This document shows, piece by piece, positions 1 to 10,391 of a stretch of 64,000 nt of DNA (position 1 is its first letter; each line of letters starts with the position of its first letter). The stretch spans positions 1,116,001 through 1,180,000 of the forward strand of contig CP075495.1 of NCBI GenBank assembly GCA_021613535.1, read 5' to 3'. A model generated the notes under the pieces. It saw only the letters and a program-made list of their open reading frames with translations, was not told where the DNA came from and ran no database searches. Made by a program: the position numbers and the translations under genes. The stretch comes from Adineta vaga (lineage: Eukaryota; Rotifera).

Positions 1-150
1 TGAGGTGATAAGCTTTATTGAGGGAATAATAATGAGATGGAACACATACATACACAAGTAGAAGCACTGCTCTTATATACTATTCGTGATCACATGTACA
101 TGAGTCATGGATTCCTTGACTCATGAGTTATTATGGCTGAAGGCCATGAC
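1..150 (-). mobile_element. possible LTR end (TATA box plus polyadenylation signal)
   Basis: On the minus strand a TATATAA box (79-73) is followed about 55 nt later by AATAAA (19-14), and the minus-strand sequence ends in CA at the window edge. A TATA box, a short transcribed stretch and a poly(A) signal in that order is how the U3-R part of a retrotransposon LTR is built. The element would extend beyond the window, so neither the partner LTR nor a target duplication can be seen. A truncated ordinary promoter is equally possible. Confidence 0.22.
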
Positions 151-2760
151 ATAGGGATTTATCAGAATTTGTAGATATTCAACCGCGGTTTTGTGCGGTA
201 CTGAAAAGTCTAAATATCGAGCATAGTATTGAAATTCAGTAAATATATGTAAATCTTAATACTAAAACACATCTAAGTTATTAAGAAAGTTATAAGATCT
301 CGATCTTATTGACTAACAAAACAAATTTATGTATTTTTCTGTATCTGAACAATCTACAAGCTTGTTAATACTATCAGAAGTAATCATCTGACTTAACTGT
401 GGCTATAACGTATTCTATATACCCATACTTTCTAAAAATCTGCTAAATCCCTAGGTATAGTTAATGTCTATTTACATTTCATATTGATCTGGTTTATTTT
501 CTTTGTATAGCTTCACCTTTTTAAATTCTAACTGTTCTAATTTTAGTTGCACTATATTATCATCTAAATTGAAAAATTAATTAAAATATTATCATTTGTT
601 GCCATTTAATAAAAATACTCTATTTTGATTTAAAAATCACATATATCTATACTGTAAAAAAGTGTGGAATAGCCAACAATAAAAGCGTTTATGATGGTCT
701 CATAAACGTAAAAAAAGATTTATGAATTTTCACTGTATAAGGAACTCCGTTTTTATTGTATTTGACGAAGATATAAATCCCTTCTGGATTTATGAATCAC
801 TTCAAAAAACAGAAAAAATGGTTTATTATACGTTGCGAATCGTCAAATCGTTATTTTTATAACGTAGTTTTTTCCAACTTTCTATGTTGTAGGATGATGA
901 TAAATTTAGTTTTAATCGATGAGAAAATGTTTTTATCTCATACTGTGACTTTTAAGTAATAAGTTTTATTTATATAATCTTATTAGAAAAATAACGTTAG
1001 AAAATCCAGTCATGTTTTGAAAATAAACTGATTCAAATAATGGTACTATTCGATATAATATGCAGACCGCGGTTTCTAATAGAGATTTCGCGAATAAAAA
1101 TACCGTAAAAGATGAAGGTTCCCTGATTCCGCAACTAGTTGCCAGCATACCGTGTTTTTTCAAAATCTCGGTTTTCAATGGTGCATACACTGCGGTTTCA
1201 TTCAAGTATATCGTGGTGCGTCTTAATGTCGGTGTAACTTACCGCAGTTAATTGCGTTTTTTTCTACCCATCGTGGTCATTACGAAAAAAACGCGTCTAA
1301 CGGAGGTATCTACTTAAATATTTTTCCGTGGGCAGTTCTTAATCCTATAACGATGAGTTTCTCATCGATGCTTGTAATAAGAAGCTTACGCGACTAAAAA
1401 AGCCTATTGAAACGTTTGCTACAATAGTAAAGGCAACGACTTCATGAACAATGACGAGTGATATTTAATCTCGCGAAATCCTGTGCACATTGTTGTAATG
1501 GTGTCTTTTTTGTAGCACATCTATTATCCCTTTTCAGGATTGAGTCGAGCGAGGGCCAAAGGACCGGTGCGTTACTTGTATGAAAAAGCTCTATTGTTCA
1601 TATGTGATATGTTTTTGACAAATTTCTTAGATTTAATTCAGTTTGATAGACTTTAATATGGTATTATCGAGCAAAATAGCTTTTCAACAGCACACCCCTA
1701 TTTTTTATCTCTTATTTTCATGGAAGATAAGGTTACATAAAATAAATGAAAAGTACTTGAATGTTTGTAGCGAATTATAGATCAAAGATTTAGAAAATTT
1801 GCTTTTATAAGTTTCTGAGAAAAAATGATGTGCATTTTATGTTATCATGAGAAATAGAAAGGAGTATAGAAAAACTAAACAATGACAGTTTAACCTTAGC
1901 GATATTAATAACACCGACCCTCAATGATTGTGTCTAAGCTTTATTCATTGACATGCATGAAGCTCTATCCAGTTCTTTCTCCACTTTTGGTGGCGTTAGC
2001 TATTACAGCAACCGAATTAAATTTAGTTCTGACTAGGAATGTACAGCTTACGCTCATATGCGCGGACATAATTTCACTCAGCATTCCTCTTCATATATAC
2101 AGATGAATAAGAATTCGAGTCATATTCGAACATCTTTGCGGATCAATCTTAAACAGAAAGAAATATCGTTTGTGTATCGATACTTGTTTTATTTCACAAA
2201 TGTAATGTGAAACTGCGCAGAAGTAGCAGTGTTACCAACAACACTCATAGTATTGACCAATGAAATTAAGTTTAAAAATAGACAAGATGGAAGATAGCAA
2301 ACAAATATATCGAAATGTTGGAAGTTTTTTTTAGCAAATCTTGCAATAAAATTGAAGCTTTTAAGAAGAATTATTCATATTTATAAACTATATATAATTT
2401 CTGTTTTGTGTACAGACAAATGTTTTTCTTTTAAAAGATTCGTAGCGGACATTTCTATTCATCTTATTTTACAATAATATTTGGACTAATGTAAAGAAAA
2501 AAAAAAGTTTTCTTCGTTCTGCGCTTAATGGCACAAATAAAATGAATAATAAGACTATTGGAGAATGCAGTTTCTCTCAACCTCCTTTTTTTCCAATTGA
2601 AATGAGAACATAAAAAGGAATGACTCTATCGAAGTGAATAAATATCCAAAGATTCACATGTTCGCCGTCATTCGAAGTTCATTTGATTTCCATCATCCAA
2701 CGATGAATTACGAAATGCATTATATGAATAATATAGAAAGAGTTTTTTAAACTTCCATTT
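1..2760. other. gene-free left end with inverted repeats
   Basis: I see no convincing gene here. Short open frames at 966-1251 are open on both strands and match no family I know. The stretch around 1060-1560 has noticeably more CG dinucleotides than its surroundings. Several perfect short inverted repeats occur (99-125, 181-190, 686-708, 773-793, 1131-1142, 1351-1367), which could be remains of mobile DNA. Confidence 0.5.
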
Positions 2761-2827
2761 ATTGACGATTAATATTATATTTCAGATACCAATCGGCGTG
2801 CATATTATTTTATCTGACAAAAATATT

Positions 2828-3634
2828 ATGGAGTGTAAAAACATGGCAACTATGCGTTTATTCTTGATAGTTCTATTCATAGGGAACTATATAATGAGTG
2901 TTAACAGTCAACAAGGTTATGATTCCACTTGTACATGTGATTCAGTTTCATCTGGTGTTTGTATGAAATACACATGTGCAACAACAGTAAGATCAGTTAG
3001 TTGTTTCTCTGGCTCCAGTCAACTAACTCTCCACGATGGTACACATAAGTCTTTAGCTCAAATTCATATCGGTGATCAAGTTCTTGTCGATCAACATCAC
3101 ACTTTCGAACCAATTTCATCCTTTATTCATTCAAAACAAGATGGTATCTTTAGTTTCTTAGCTATTCAAGTAAAATCAACAAAATCTAATCGAACATCAA
3201 CTATTCATGTCTCACCTAATCATTTAATCTTTGATTATGATTCTGGTAAAGCACTTTTTGCTGGTAAATTTCATATTGGTGATCGACTTCAATTTATTGA
3301 TGAAAATGAACTCGTACCTGCTGAAATAATTGATATTCGATTAACAAAACAAGAAGGATATTATGCACCATTAACAGCATCAGGTAAAATAGTTGTTGAT
3401 GGAATAGTTGCATCAAATTATGCAACAGTAAGTAATCATGAATTAGCTCATCAAGTAATGGGATTATATCGATGGTGGATCGATTTATTTGGTGGATCGA
3501 AATCAAATGAAGAAATACCATGGATGTTACAAATGATGTTAAAACTTGAAGAGATTGTACGAGTTTGTGCAGGTCAAAAGATTTTTAATAATTACAATTA
3601 TGATGGATTATTTGAAGTATCATCATTAGCCTAA
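2828..3634 (+). CDS. secreted Hint (hedgehog-type hog) domain protein, copy 1
   Basis: Single coding exon. The ATG at 2828 is chosen because a splice-acceptor-like tract ends near 2786; ATGs at 2843 and 2852 are alternatives and give a cleaner signal peptide ([14 protein letters not shown]). A four-cysteine segment follows (CTC, then two more Cys). The Hint domain then begins at Cys59 (SCFSGSS), the residue that in Hedgehog attacks its own peptide bond. Further hog-type signatures are SPNH (Ser where Hedgehog has Thr, then the catalytic His) and [10 protein letters not shown]. Where Hedgehog has SCY near the domain end, this protein has SNY. There is no Hedge signalling domain. It is presumably a secreted protein able to cleave itself; the ligand attached, if any, is unknown. 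AATAAA lies at 3761. The core is identical in DNA to the next gene. Confidence 0.85.
   Translation: MECKNMATMRLFLIVLFIGNYIMSVNSQQGYDSTCTCDSVSSGVCMKYTCATTVRSVSCFSGSSQLTLHDGTHKSLAQIHIGDQVLVDQHHTFEPISSFIHSKQDGIFSFLAIQVKSTKSNRTSTIHVSPNHLIFDYDSGKALFAGKFHIGDRLQFIDENELVPAEIIDIRLTKQEGYYAPLTASGKIVVDGIVASNYATVSNHELAHQVMGLYRWWIDLFGGSKSNEEIPWMLQMMLKLEEIVRVCAGQKIFNNYNYDGLFEVSSLA
3067..3533 (+). repeat. 467-bp block identical to 4355-4821
   Basis: Direct repeat, offset 1288 bp, with no difference including third codon positions. It stops abruptly at A/G before 3067 and T/C at 3534, where the flanking coding sequence diverges. A further 33-bp identical patch lies upstream around the Hint cysteine codon. 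Confidence 0.95.
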
Positions 3635-3760
3635 AAACTTTCAGACGATTTTACTTTTTTTTTTTAATATTCTGCTTCATGAATTGACTCTGTGTCTGTT
3701 TATATATTGTCTGTCATCGGTTTTTTCTATATTAATCTCGAAACGTACAGTGTATTTCTC

Positions 3761-3766
3761 AATAAA
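3761..3766 (+). terminator. poly(A) signal of Hint copy 1
   Basis: AATAAA, 127 nt after the stop codon of the first Hint gene, in a T-rich context. Confidence 0.5.
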
Positions 3767-4106
3767 GTTTTATCATACTCTTTTAATCGGAAGAAAACAA
3801 TGAATTTTTTTTCTAGATCGAAGAAATTCATATTGCAGAAAAAACAAACTACTACAAATGGTGTTTCTTCCAACATCATTCGCCGATCAATCACAATTGA
3901 AAGTTTGTTTATTTTCTTTCTTTGATTGTGATGGATGCAGAAAATAGAATATATGATCGTAAGAATAATAAAATATCGAATTCGATAGGTAATTAGTCAA
4001 TAAGAAAATGGGAATCTTTGAGAGATTAAGGAGTGGTGTTGAAGATAAATTTATTTTTAGATAAAAATTCGTTTTTATTACGTCTACAGAAATATCTTTT
4101 AATTCA

Positions 4107-4895
4107 ATGAACGTAGCGTTAATTCATTTGTTCATATTAGTTTCAATCAAAGATTATGAATCATCTCGACGTTCTAGTAAATCTGGTACAACAAATATAA
4201 TCGGTTATGAATCAGTTTGTACCTGTGAATCAGTTGTATCAAGTGTTTGTATGAATTATACATGTACAACGAATCAAGAAAGAGCAAGTTGTTTTTCTGG
4301 CTCCAGTCAACTAACTCTCCACGATGGTAAACATCAATCTCTCTCTAACATTCGTATCGGTGATCAAGTTCTTGTCGATCAACATCACACTTTCGAACCA
4401 ATTTCATCCTTTATTCATTCAAAACAAGATGGTATCTTTAGTTTCTTAGCTATTCAAGTAAAATCAACAAAATCTAATCGAACATCAACTATTCATGTCT
4501 CACCTAATCATTTAATCTTTGATTATGATTCTGGTAAAGCACTTTTTGCTGGTAAATTTCATATTGGTGATCGACTTCAATTTATTGATGAAAATGAACT
4601 CGTACCTGCTGAAATAATTGATATTCGATTAACAAAACAAGAAGGATATTATGCACCATTAACAGCATCAGGTAAAATAGTTGTTGATGGAATAGTTGCA
4701 TCAAATTATGCAACAGTAAGTAATCATGAATTAGCTCATCAAGTAATGGGATTATATCGATGGTGGATCGATTTATTTGGTGGATCGAAATCAAATGAAG
4801 AAATACCATGGATGTTACAAACGATGTTAGTTATTGAACAAATTATTCGATGGTGTGGTGGACAACAGTTAATTGAAAGCTATATTTCATTATAG
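4107..4895 (+). CDS. secreted Hint (hedgehog-type hog) domain protein, copy 2
   Basis: Tandem paralog of the gene at 2828, 262 codons, single coding exon. The N-terminus [13 protein letters not shown] is a short, weak signal peptide followed by a Ser/Arg-rich stretch found only in this copy, so an upstream exon could supply a better start. The four-Cys segment keeps the spacing of copy 1, and Cys62 is the Hint nucleophile. Positions 4355-4821 are identical base for base to 3067-3533, whereas the N-terminal part and the last 25 residues or so differ. Function as for copy 1: probable self-cleaving secreted protein. AATAAA is at 4969. Confidence 0.83.
   Translation: MNVALIHLFILVSIKDYESSRRSSKSGTTNIIGYESVCTCESVVSSVCMNYTCTTNQERASCFSGSSQLTLHDGKHQSLSNIRIGDQVLVDQHHTFEPISSFIHSKQDGIFSFLAIQVKSTKSNRTSTIHVSPNHLIFDYDSGKALFAGKFHIGDRLQFIDENELVPAEIIDIRLTKQEGYYAPLTASGKIVVDGIVASNYATVSNHELAHQVMGLYRWWIDLFGGSKSNEEIPWMLQTMLVIEQIIRWCGGQQLIESYISL
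4355..4821 (+). repeat. second copy of the 467-bp identical block
   Basis: Partner of 3067-3533; see that entry. Confidence 0.95.
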
Positions 4896-4968
4896 ATCAA
4901 GATTTAGATTGGAAATAACTTCGAGTATTCTTATCGTTCGTTTTAATATATTTGCTTTTATCATTGAA

Positions 4969-4974
4969 AATAAA
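4969..4974 (+). terminator. poly(A) signal of Hint copy 2
   Basis: AATAAA 74 nt after the stop codon. Confidence 0.45.
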
Positions 4975-5074
4975 GAATAATACGATTAAACTCCACGCTT
5001 TTCTATTAAAAAACCAGAAGTAGACTGACAACACTCTTTTTCTGAAGGATGCCTTGCCGGCTGTATTTAAGATC

Positions 5075-6335
5075 TTAGAATGCTAATGAAAAAAATGATC
5101 CTATCATCTTCTGAGCAAAATTTTTCATGTCACGTACAAGATCATCTTCATTTTCATATTGTTCAATAGCTCGACTAGCTTCTTCATTTCCATCTGGATC
5201 TTCTTCAACATAATGGTAATTGACTGAATCATCATTATCCCAATTTTCTTGACCAAAATCATCACTTCCTAATTGACGTACAGTCCATATATCAAAACAA
5301 TAATTTGGATTTGTCATATATTCATAAGGTATGTAACAATAACCATTATCGCCCTGATGAATAAGAAAAGAAAATTTTTATAATATTTTCTAAAGTTTCT
5401 TAGTTTATTTTCTGTACCCAATATTTTCCCCAAGAATTTCGAACAATAAAAGAAGCGGATTGATCACTATAGCCAACAGCTAGAAGCGCATGACTAAGAA
5501 AAAGAAAACGCACATGTCAAATATCAATAAAATGAAAAGAAAAAGTTATATTCAATGATACTAACCTGCCATGGGATTCTCGACTTTGTTCATATTGATC
5601 AGGCATTGGTACAACACCTGATTTAGCTGCTTTATCAAATGATGAGAATAGTTTTATACCAAAAGCAAATGGAAAACCTTGTGCTAAACAAGATTTCATT
5701 TGATGTAGATCTGTATCTAGTCGAAAAGCTTCAGTTATTTTGTAATCATCAGCTGCATGATAAAGATCTTCGTAAGGAGTTACATTGACATTTTCAATAT
5801 CATACGGCCACATAGATTCAGCGCAAACACCATATATTTGTAATGTTTCAATGCCATTCGTCATCGAACAACCCGAATCTGTCAATTCACCTGATTGATT
5901 ATTATGTGCACGAGCATTATAATAGATAAAAAGACGACTAACATCAATTTCATAACCACTCGCTTTTTTTGTTAAATATTCATAGGCACCTTTTCATATT
6001 GATGATTATGATATTTTCAAATCAATTAAAGAAAACTTACCTGCAAGAGTATTAGCAACACTATAGAAAGAAAAAAAACATGCATATAGATTTGATGAAG
6101 AATAGGTGTGAAGTTTCATAGTTTACCAACTGCCAATTTTAGATTGATCTTCAACAGTTGTCATATTGGGTCGTAGATCAACTTTTGGTGGTAATTGATC
6201 ACTAGTATAAATAACATGATCGGCAAATGATTGTCGTAATTCGGCTTTTTGTGGCAAGAAATTCGATTCACGAATACCATTTAAACGACATGCACGAGCT
6301 TCAACACGATTTAATAAAAACGTTTTTCGAGGCAT
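5075..6335 (-). CDS. papain-fold C1 cysteine peptidase, paralog 1
   Basis: Five exons read on the minus strand: 6335-6127, 6060-6041, 5989-5566, 5493-5418, 5353-5075, giving 335 aa in a continuous frame. The first intron splits the catalytic cysteine codon (TG|T): Cys70 in IGSCVAN. His219 is in GSHALLAVGY and Asn237 in RNSWGKYWG, so the catalytic triad is complete. PPKVDLRP before the active site is typical of the C1A-like subgroup that lacks the long inhibitory prodomain. No signal peptide is seen, so it may be cytosolic or be made without a classical leader. Exon 2 is only 20 nt. The C-terminal 60 residues after the catalytic domain are acidic and unfamiliar. A paralog lies at 49524-50674. 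Confidence 0.85.
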
Positions 6336-8708
6336 TGTATTTATCAGGTTTGAATCTTTCTAAAAGAAAAAAAGAAGGTTTAATATTTGAATATGATCTT
6401 ATTGATGTTAAATCTCACGTTTAATTACGAACTATTGCATAGTATCTCTATATGTACAATTATATACTTACTATGGAATGACGTTATTTGTCGACCAAGA
6501 ACTATCTGTCAAATTCTATTCTTTACTTTCTCGTAATAAAAACACATTTATAATACAAAGAGTGTGATTTTTTTTTCTTCAATCGATTCTTTTGAGCGTT
6601 GCACGATTACTAGTATGGCCTGTGTAGATCTTGTAGAAAAGAAAACAGAACGATCATTTTTATAAAGAAAAATGATGAAGAATACATAGAATGCTTTTAT
6701 TTCTTCAGTTGTCAAGGTAAAAACATTGTGAGTAATGTTATTTGTTTTGTTATAATCAAATCTTAGTTTCTTTATTGTTAACAGCAAAATAACAGACGTC
6801 ATGATAACATGGACTATTGATCTACTTTATATGACGTGAATAATTAAACATATGATAAAATCAAATACGACCTATTTTTTTCTTTACAATATTTTATTAT
6901 GAAAAGGTAATAAAAAGTAAATGGTTATCATTGAATATGTTTGAGCAGAGATGTGTATATGTTATACTTATATAAATCTGAGTGCAAATAATAAAAATAA
7001 TGCCGAGAGTAAATGCAAAACTGAGATAATTTGATCATTTATTCTTCCTTTTTTTCTCCTCTTCTGCTAATAATTATCCTACTTTATGAAGATGCTATCC
7101 GTCTCATGAATATATCTTATATAAGATTCACAAAATCTTCTATTGTAGAAAAACATTCCGCTTCAGAAAGAATATATATGATAATAAAAATTATTCAGAA
7201 TGCTTTCAGATCTAATACAAAGAAAGATAAAATCAAAATAAACAAATATCGTAGCTAATGAATTCATTCATTGAAATCTTCGAGTTGAATGAGTGACTAA
7301 TCTGTAATACCGTTTTCTCTTCCGCCGTCCGACGTGAATCAATTAATAGAATATGAAAGTAAAAAAAAAGAGACGAGATAATCAGGAATGAAAAAAAATG
7401 GAAAAGAAAATACTAGAGAGAGAGCTTCTCTTCTTACAATGTAATTATTCATTTCAAAGAAACGTCTAGATGAGAGTTATCACTGTCGAATAATACATTG
7501 AAATAAAAAATAAACAAGTAGGGAAATACTTTTTTTTTTAAAAAATATTTTCAATCAAGATTAATATTGATAGAACAACAACAATCGATTCTTCATTTAC
7601 TTAGATATTAAATTAAAGGTATTGAAAATATTTTGTCTTTACATTCATATGTGTTATGTCGACATGACTAATTTTTAAAACAACATTTTTCAATTAAAAA
7701 CAAGTTTTTTGTCTATTTTTCTTGCACTAAAGTGAAAGATAAAATTAGTTTTGTTCGTGTCAACAGCTACTAATCATACTTTCATTGACGTATTATAGAA
7801 GTATTACCTAGGCAATAATACGACACATGTTTATATTTAATATGGAATGTGTTGTGTGCAGTGTTCTTTTTGCTTAACACATCTTAAAAAGTGTCATGGA
7901 GCAGACATTGTAGAACTGAATTTCTAGATAGAATCTGTATTGAACATTTGAAAGTATAAGATATCTTGAAATGATAACATGCTATTCTTTATTTAGAAGT
8001 CGTAACAATCATTTGAGATTTAAAAGAAAAAGTCTTTCGTAATTTCTTTACATATAGTATTCATTTATAGAAATAGTATAGCTTCTGATCGACCTGGGAG
8101 TATCAGCAAATCAATATCTCATCGTTAATCGGTATACTTAATTATGTCAACATATATGCACTACTATTATCTCTATCCTTCCTTGCTTTATAGTTATAGT
8201 AGAGTAATTCTTGTAGTATCATTCTTTTTTTCGCAATTTCCAACATCTCACCCGGAAATTCTCGCTCTAATTTGAGAATAATTAATAATTCCTTTCTCTA
8301 AACTCCCCTACTATCTGCATTCATTCACATTCTATACAACACACATCACTTGTAATCTTGTACTTGGTTGTAAAGACTACTCGAGAGACTATAAGGCATT
8401 TTATTGTATAATTCAAATTACTATTAACTGAGTAGAAAAATGAACAAGCCGGTATTACTGGAGTTAAGGATCATCGCTCATGTTATTAACACTATATGAA
8501 CTGATGTGTACATCCTTTTTATTTTGAATGGCATTTTTTTGAGCCTAGAAATTAAGTATGTATTTTCCCTAGTAAAATCCAGAAAGCATTCAAATAGACC
8601 ATTGTATACATGTACTAAGTACTAATTAAACATAATCGGTTGTTTTTTCTCATTACAGTTTCAGATTTGAAAATTAATCCAGTTATATTGTACACAAATT
8701 TCTAAAAG
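6336..8708. other. intergenic, nothing recognised
   Basis: AT-rich sequence with purine and pyrimidine runs. Short open frames at 6548-6802 and 7031-7258 are low in complexity and have no family resemblance. I see no RNA gene or repeat array. Confidence 0.55.
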
Positions 8709-9242
8709 ATGCAGAATTCATCGTCAAACGATAAAAACGCTTTGAAAAATCTTTACAATAGTATTTATAATTACCCTTTCGAGTATGAATTTGATAAAAG
8801 TATCGAAGAAATTGAACGACAAGCTGATATTCAATCAAAAGAGGACGAACTCAGTAGTTGTGTTGAATTTGTCTCACAACTTGTCGACTTATTAAAACAT
8901 ACTATTATTATTCCTGAATTACAAAATAAACACGATTGGCATAATGATCATGGACATGAAATAAATCGAAACAAAGGCATTACTGGAAATAGTTTTCTTG
9001 ATGATAGAGTTCAACAAATCGCTATTGAAAAAGGCTTAACAAAGGAACAATGGAAACGTCTTCTTTATTTAAACTTTACTGCAGGTGATACTCTTGAAAT
9101 GATCAATGTTTCTAAAAGTCATCTAAAGAAAGTTCATGATATGGCATTGCGGTTATTCGAAAATGAGGAACAAGAAACTATACTTGCTCTTATCGACGTA
9201 ATCAATAAACATATGCCTGAAAACTATTATGTTGACAGATAG
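8709..9242 (+). CDS. hypothetical protein, 177 aa
   Basis: An uninterrupted reading frame with ATG at 8709 and stop at 9240-9242. A splice-acceptor-like CATTACAG lies about 50 nt upstream (near 8658), so a 5' untranslated exon or a spliced leader may be joined. The protein is charged and probably largely helical, with Asp/Glu/Lys-rich stretches (IEEIERQ, KEDEL, ENEEQE) and no signal peptide or membrane segment. I do not recognise the family. Coding is supported by length, non-repetitive composition and codon use like its neighbours. Confidence 0.6.
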   Translation: MQNSSSNDKNALKNLYNSIYNYPFEYEFDKSIEEIERQADIQSKEDELSSCVEFVSQLVDLLKHTIIIPELQNKHDWHNDHGHEINRNKGITGNSFLDDRVQQIAIEKGLTKEQWKRLLYLNFTAGDTLEMINVSKSHLKKVHDMALRLFENEEQETILALIDVINKHMPENYYVDR

Positions 9243-9484
9243 AATAGACTCACTCTTATACGTGAGTTAAAAGAACATTTATCCTAAAACAACGAAGATG
9301 ATTATATAGTTTATGCTTTTTGTATTTCTGTTAGATCAAATAGAATTTCTCTTAATACTACGTAGTAAAAATAAAATACGGCGTCATAAGCATATGATGT
9401 ATTCTATGAATTTTAGAAAACTACACAATTTATTAGTATACATTTACAAAAATTAGTTTATGCTGGAAATGAATCACAATGCAA

Positions 9485-9557
9485 TATGGGTATATGATGA
9501 ATGTAGTGTAGGTAAAGCAAGAAAGAGACATCCTTTACACTGAAACTCATACCCATA
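9485..9557. repeat. imperfect hairpin of about 73 nt
   Basis: Arms TATGGGTAT (9485-9493) and ATACCCATA (9549-9557) are perfectly complementary. Inner pairings AGTGTA (9505-9510) with TACACT (9536-9541) and AAG/CTT continue the stem with bulges, leaving a loop of about 15 nt. The size fits a small foldback element or a microRNA-type precursor, but the pairing is interrupted. Confidence 0.35.
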
Positions 9558-10323
9558 ACCACATTTTCATCCAACTAAAATGACATGAGACCCTGATCGA
9601 TCGTGGAAGAATTTTTCAAGCTTTTAAATAAATAAATAAATAAATAATACACACATTTATAAAAATGTAGATTAACGAAAGTTCTAAGCAAAGATTGAAT
9701 AATTTTGTAATTTGTTTACGTCGTTCAGCGGAATGCACGAAATTGTCTCTTTGACTCTGGAAACATTCTGATAATGTTTATAGAACAAAATATGATCGAA
9801 AGATTTCATATCGAGAAAAAGAAAAGGATTAGAAGAAAAGTAATAAAATTGACTCCGAAGGATATATCTGTAATGACGCCTACAGTTTATCTTATTTTCT
9901 CCTTGACATTCACATGATCATTTTTTTGTCATTAAGAACACTTTGTAATCCCTCATGCTATTTAAAAGAGGTCATTGGAATATTTGACCTTAATAAACAA
10001 TTGTACTGTTTATTTTTAGTGATAACATTTAATTTAATTTAAAAAAAATAGCTTCCTAGAGGAATAAGTAGATCAGGAACTATATCTCTGTTTGAAATAT
10101 ATTCTATGAGTACAAAAGAAAAAGTGCAATGATGCAATTATGTATTCTCTTCTTTTTGACATAAACTGATGAGTTTTATTTTATTTTTCTTTAAAACTAA
10201 ATTAAAAACGGATTATATCGCTAAAAATATAAAAACAATTATTACCATATTGTATCATATAATTCAATATTTCAAGGTTACCGTTCTAAGACCAATCTCA
10301 TGATGAAGTCATTTTAAGTGAAG

Positions 10324-10331
10324 TATATAAA
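10324..10331 (+). promoter_or_regulatory. TATA box of the trypsin-like gene
   Basis: TATATAAA about 60 nt before the ATG at 10392. It is followed at 10370-10380 by TCTATCGCAG, a splice-acceptor-like tract that could instead be a trans-splice site. Confidence 0.4.
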
Positions 10332-10391
10332 GAATTTCAATTCGAATGAAATATTACATTTCTATCGCAGTAACAATAACATAATATAACA

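Larger units (their letters stand above)
9243..10391. other. intergenic; AAAT microsatellite and an imperfect hairpin
   Basis: An AAAT repeat occupies 9626-9647. An imperfect inverted repeat spans 9485-9557. The rest shows nothing recognisable until the TATA box before the trypsin gene. Confidence 0.5.

Noticed and set aside
1060-1251. Overlapping open frames on both strands at 966-1251
   Set aside because: No family resemblance and no splice or polyadenylation context; both strands open suggests composition rather than coding.
3294-4809. Two identical 75-residue minus-strand frames (3294-3521 and 4582-4809)
   Set aside because: They are antisense shadows of the identical Hint cores; their identity follows from the DNA repeat.
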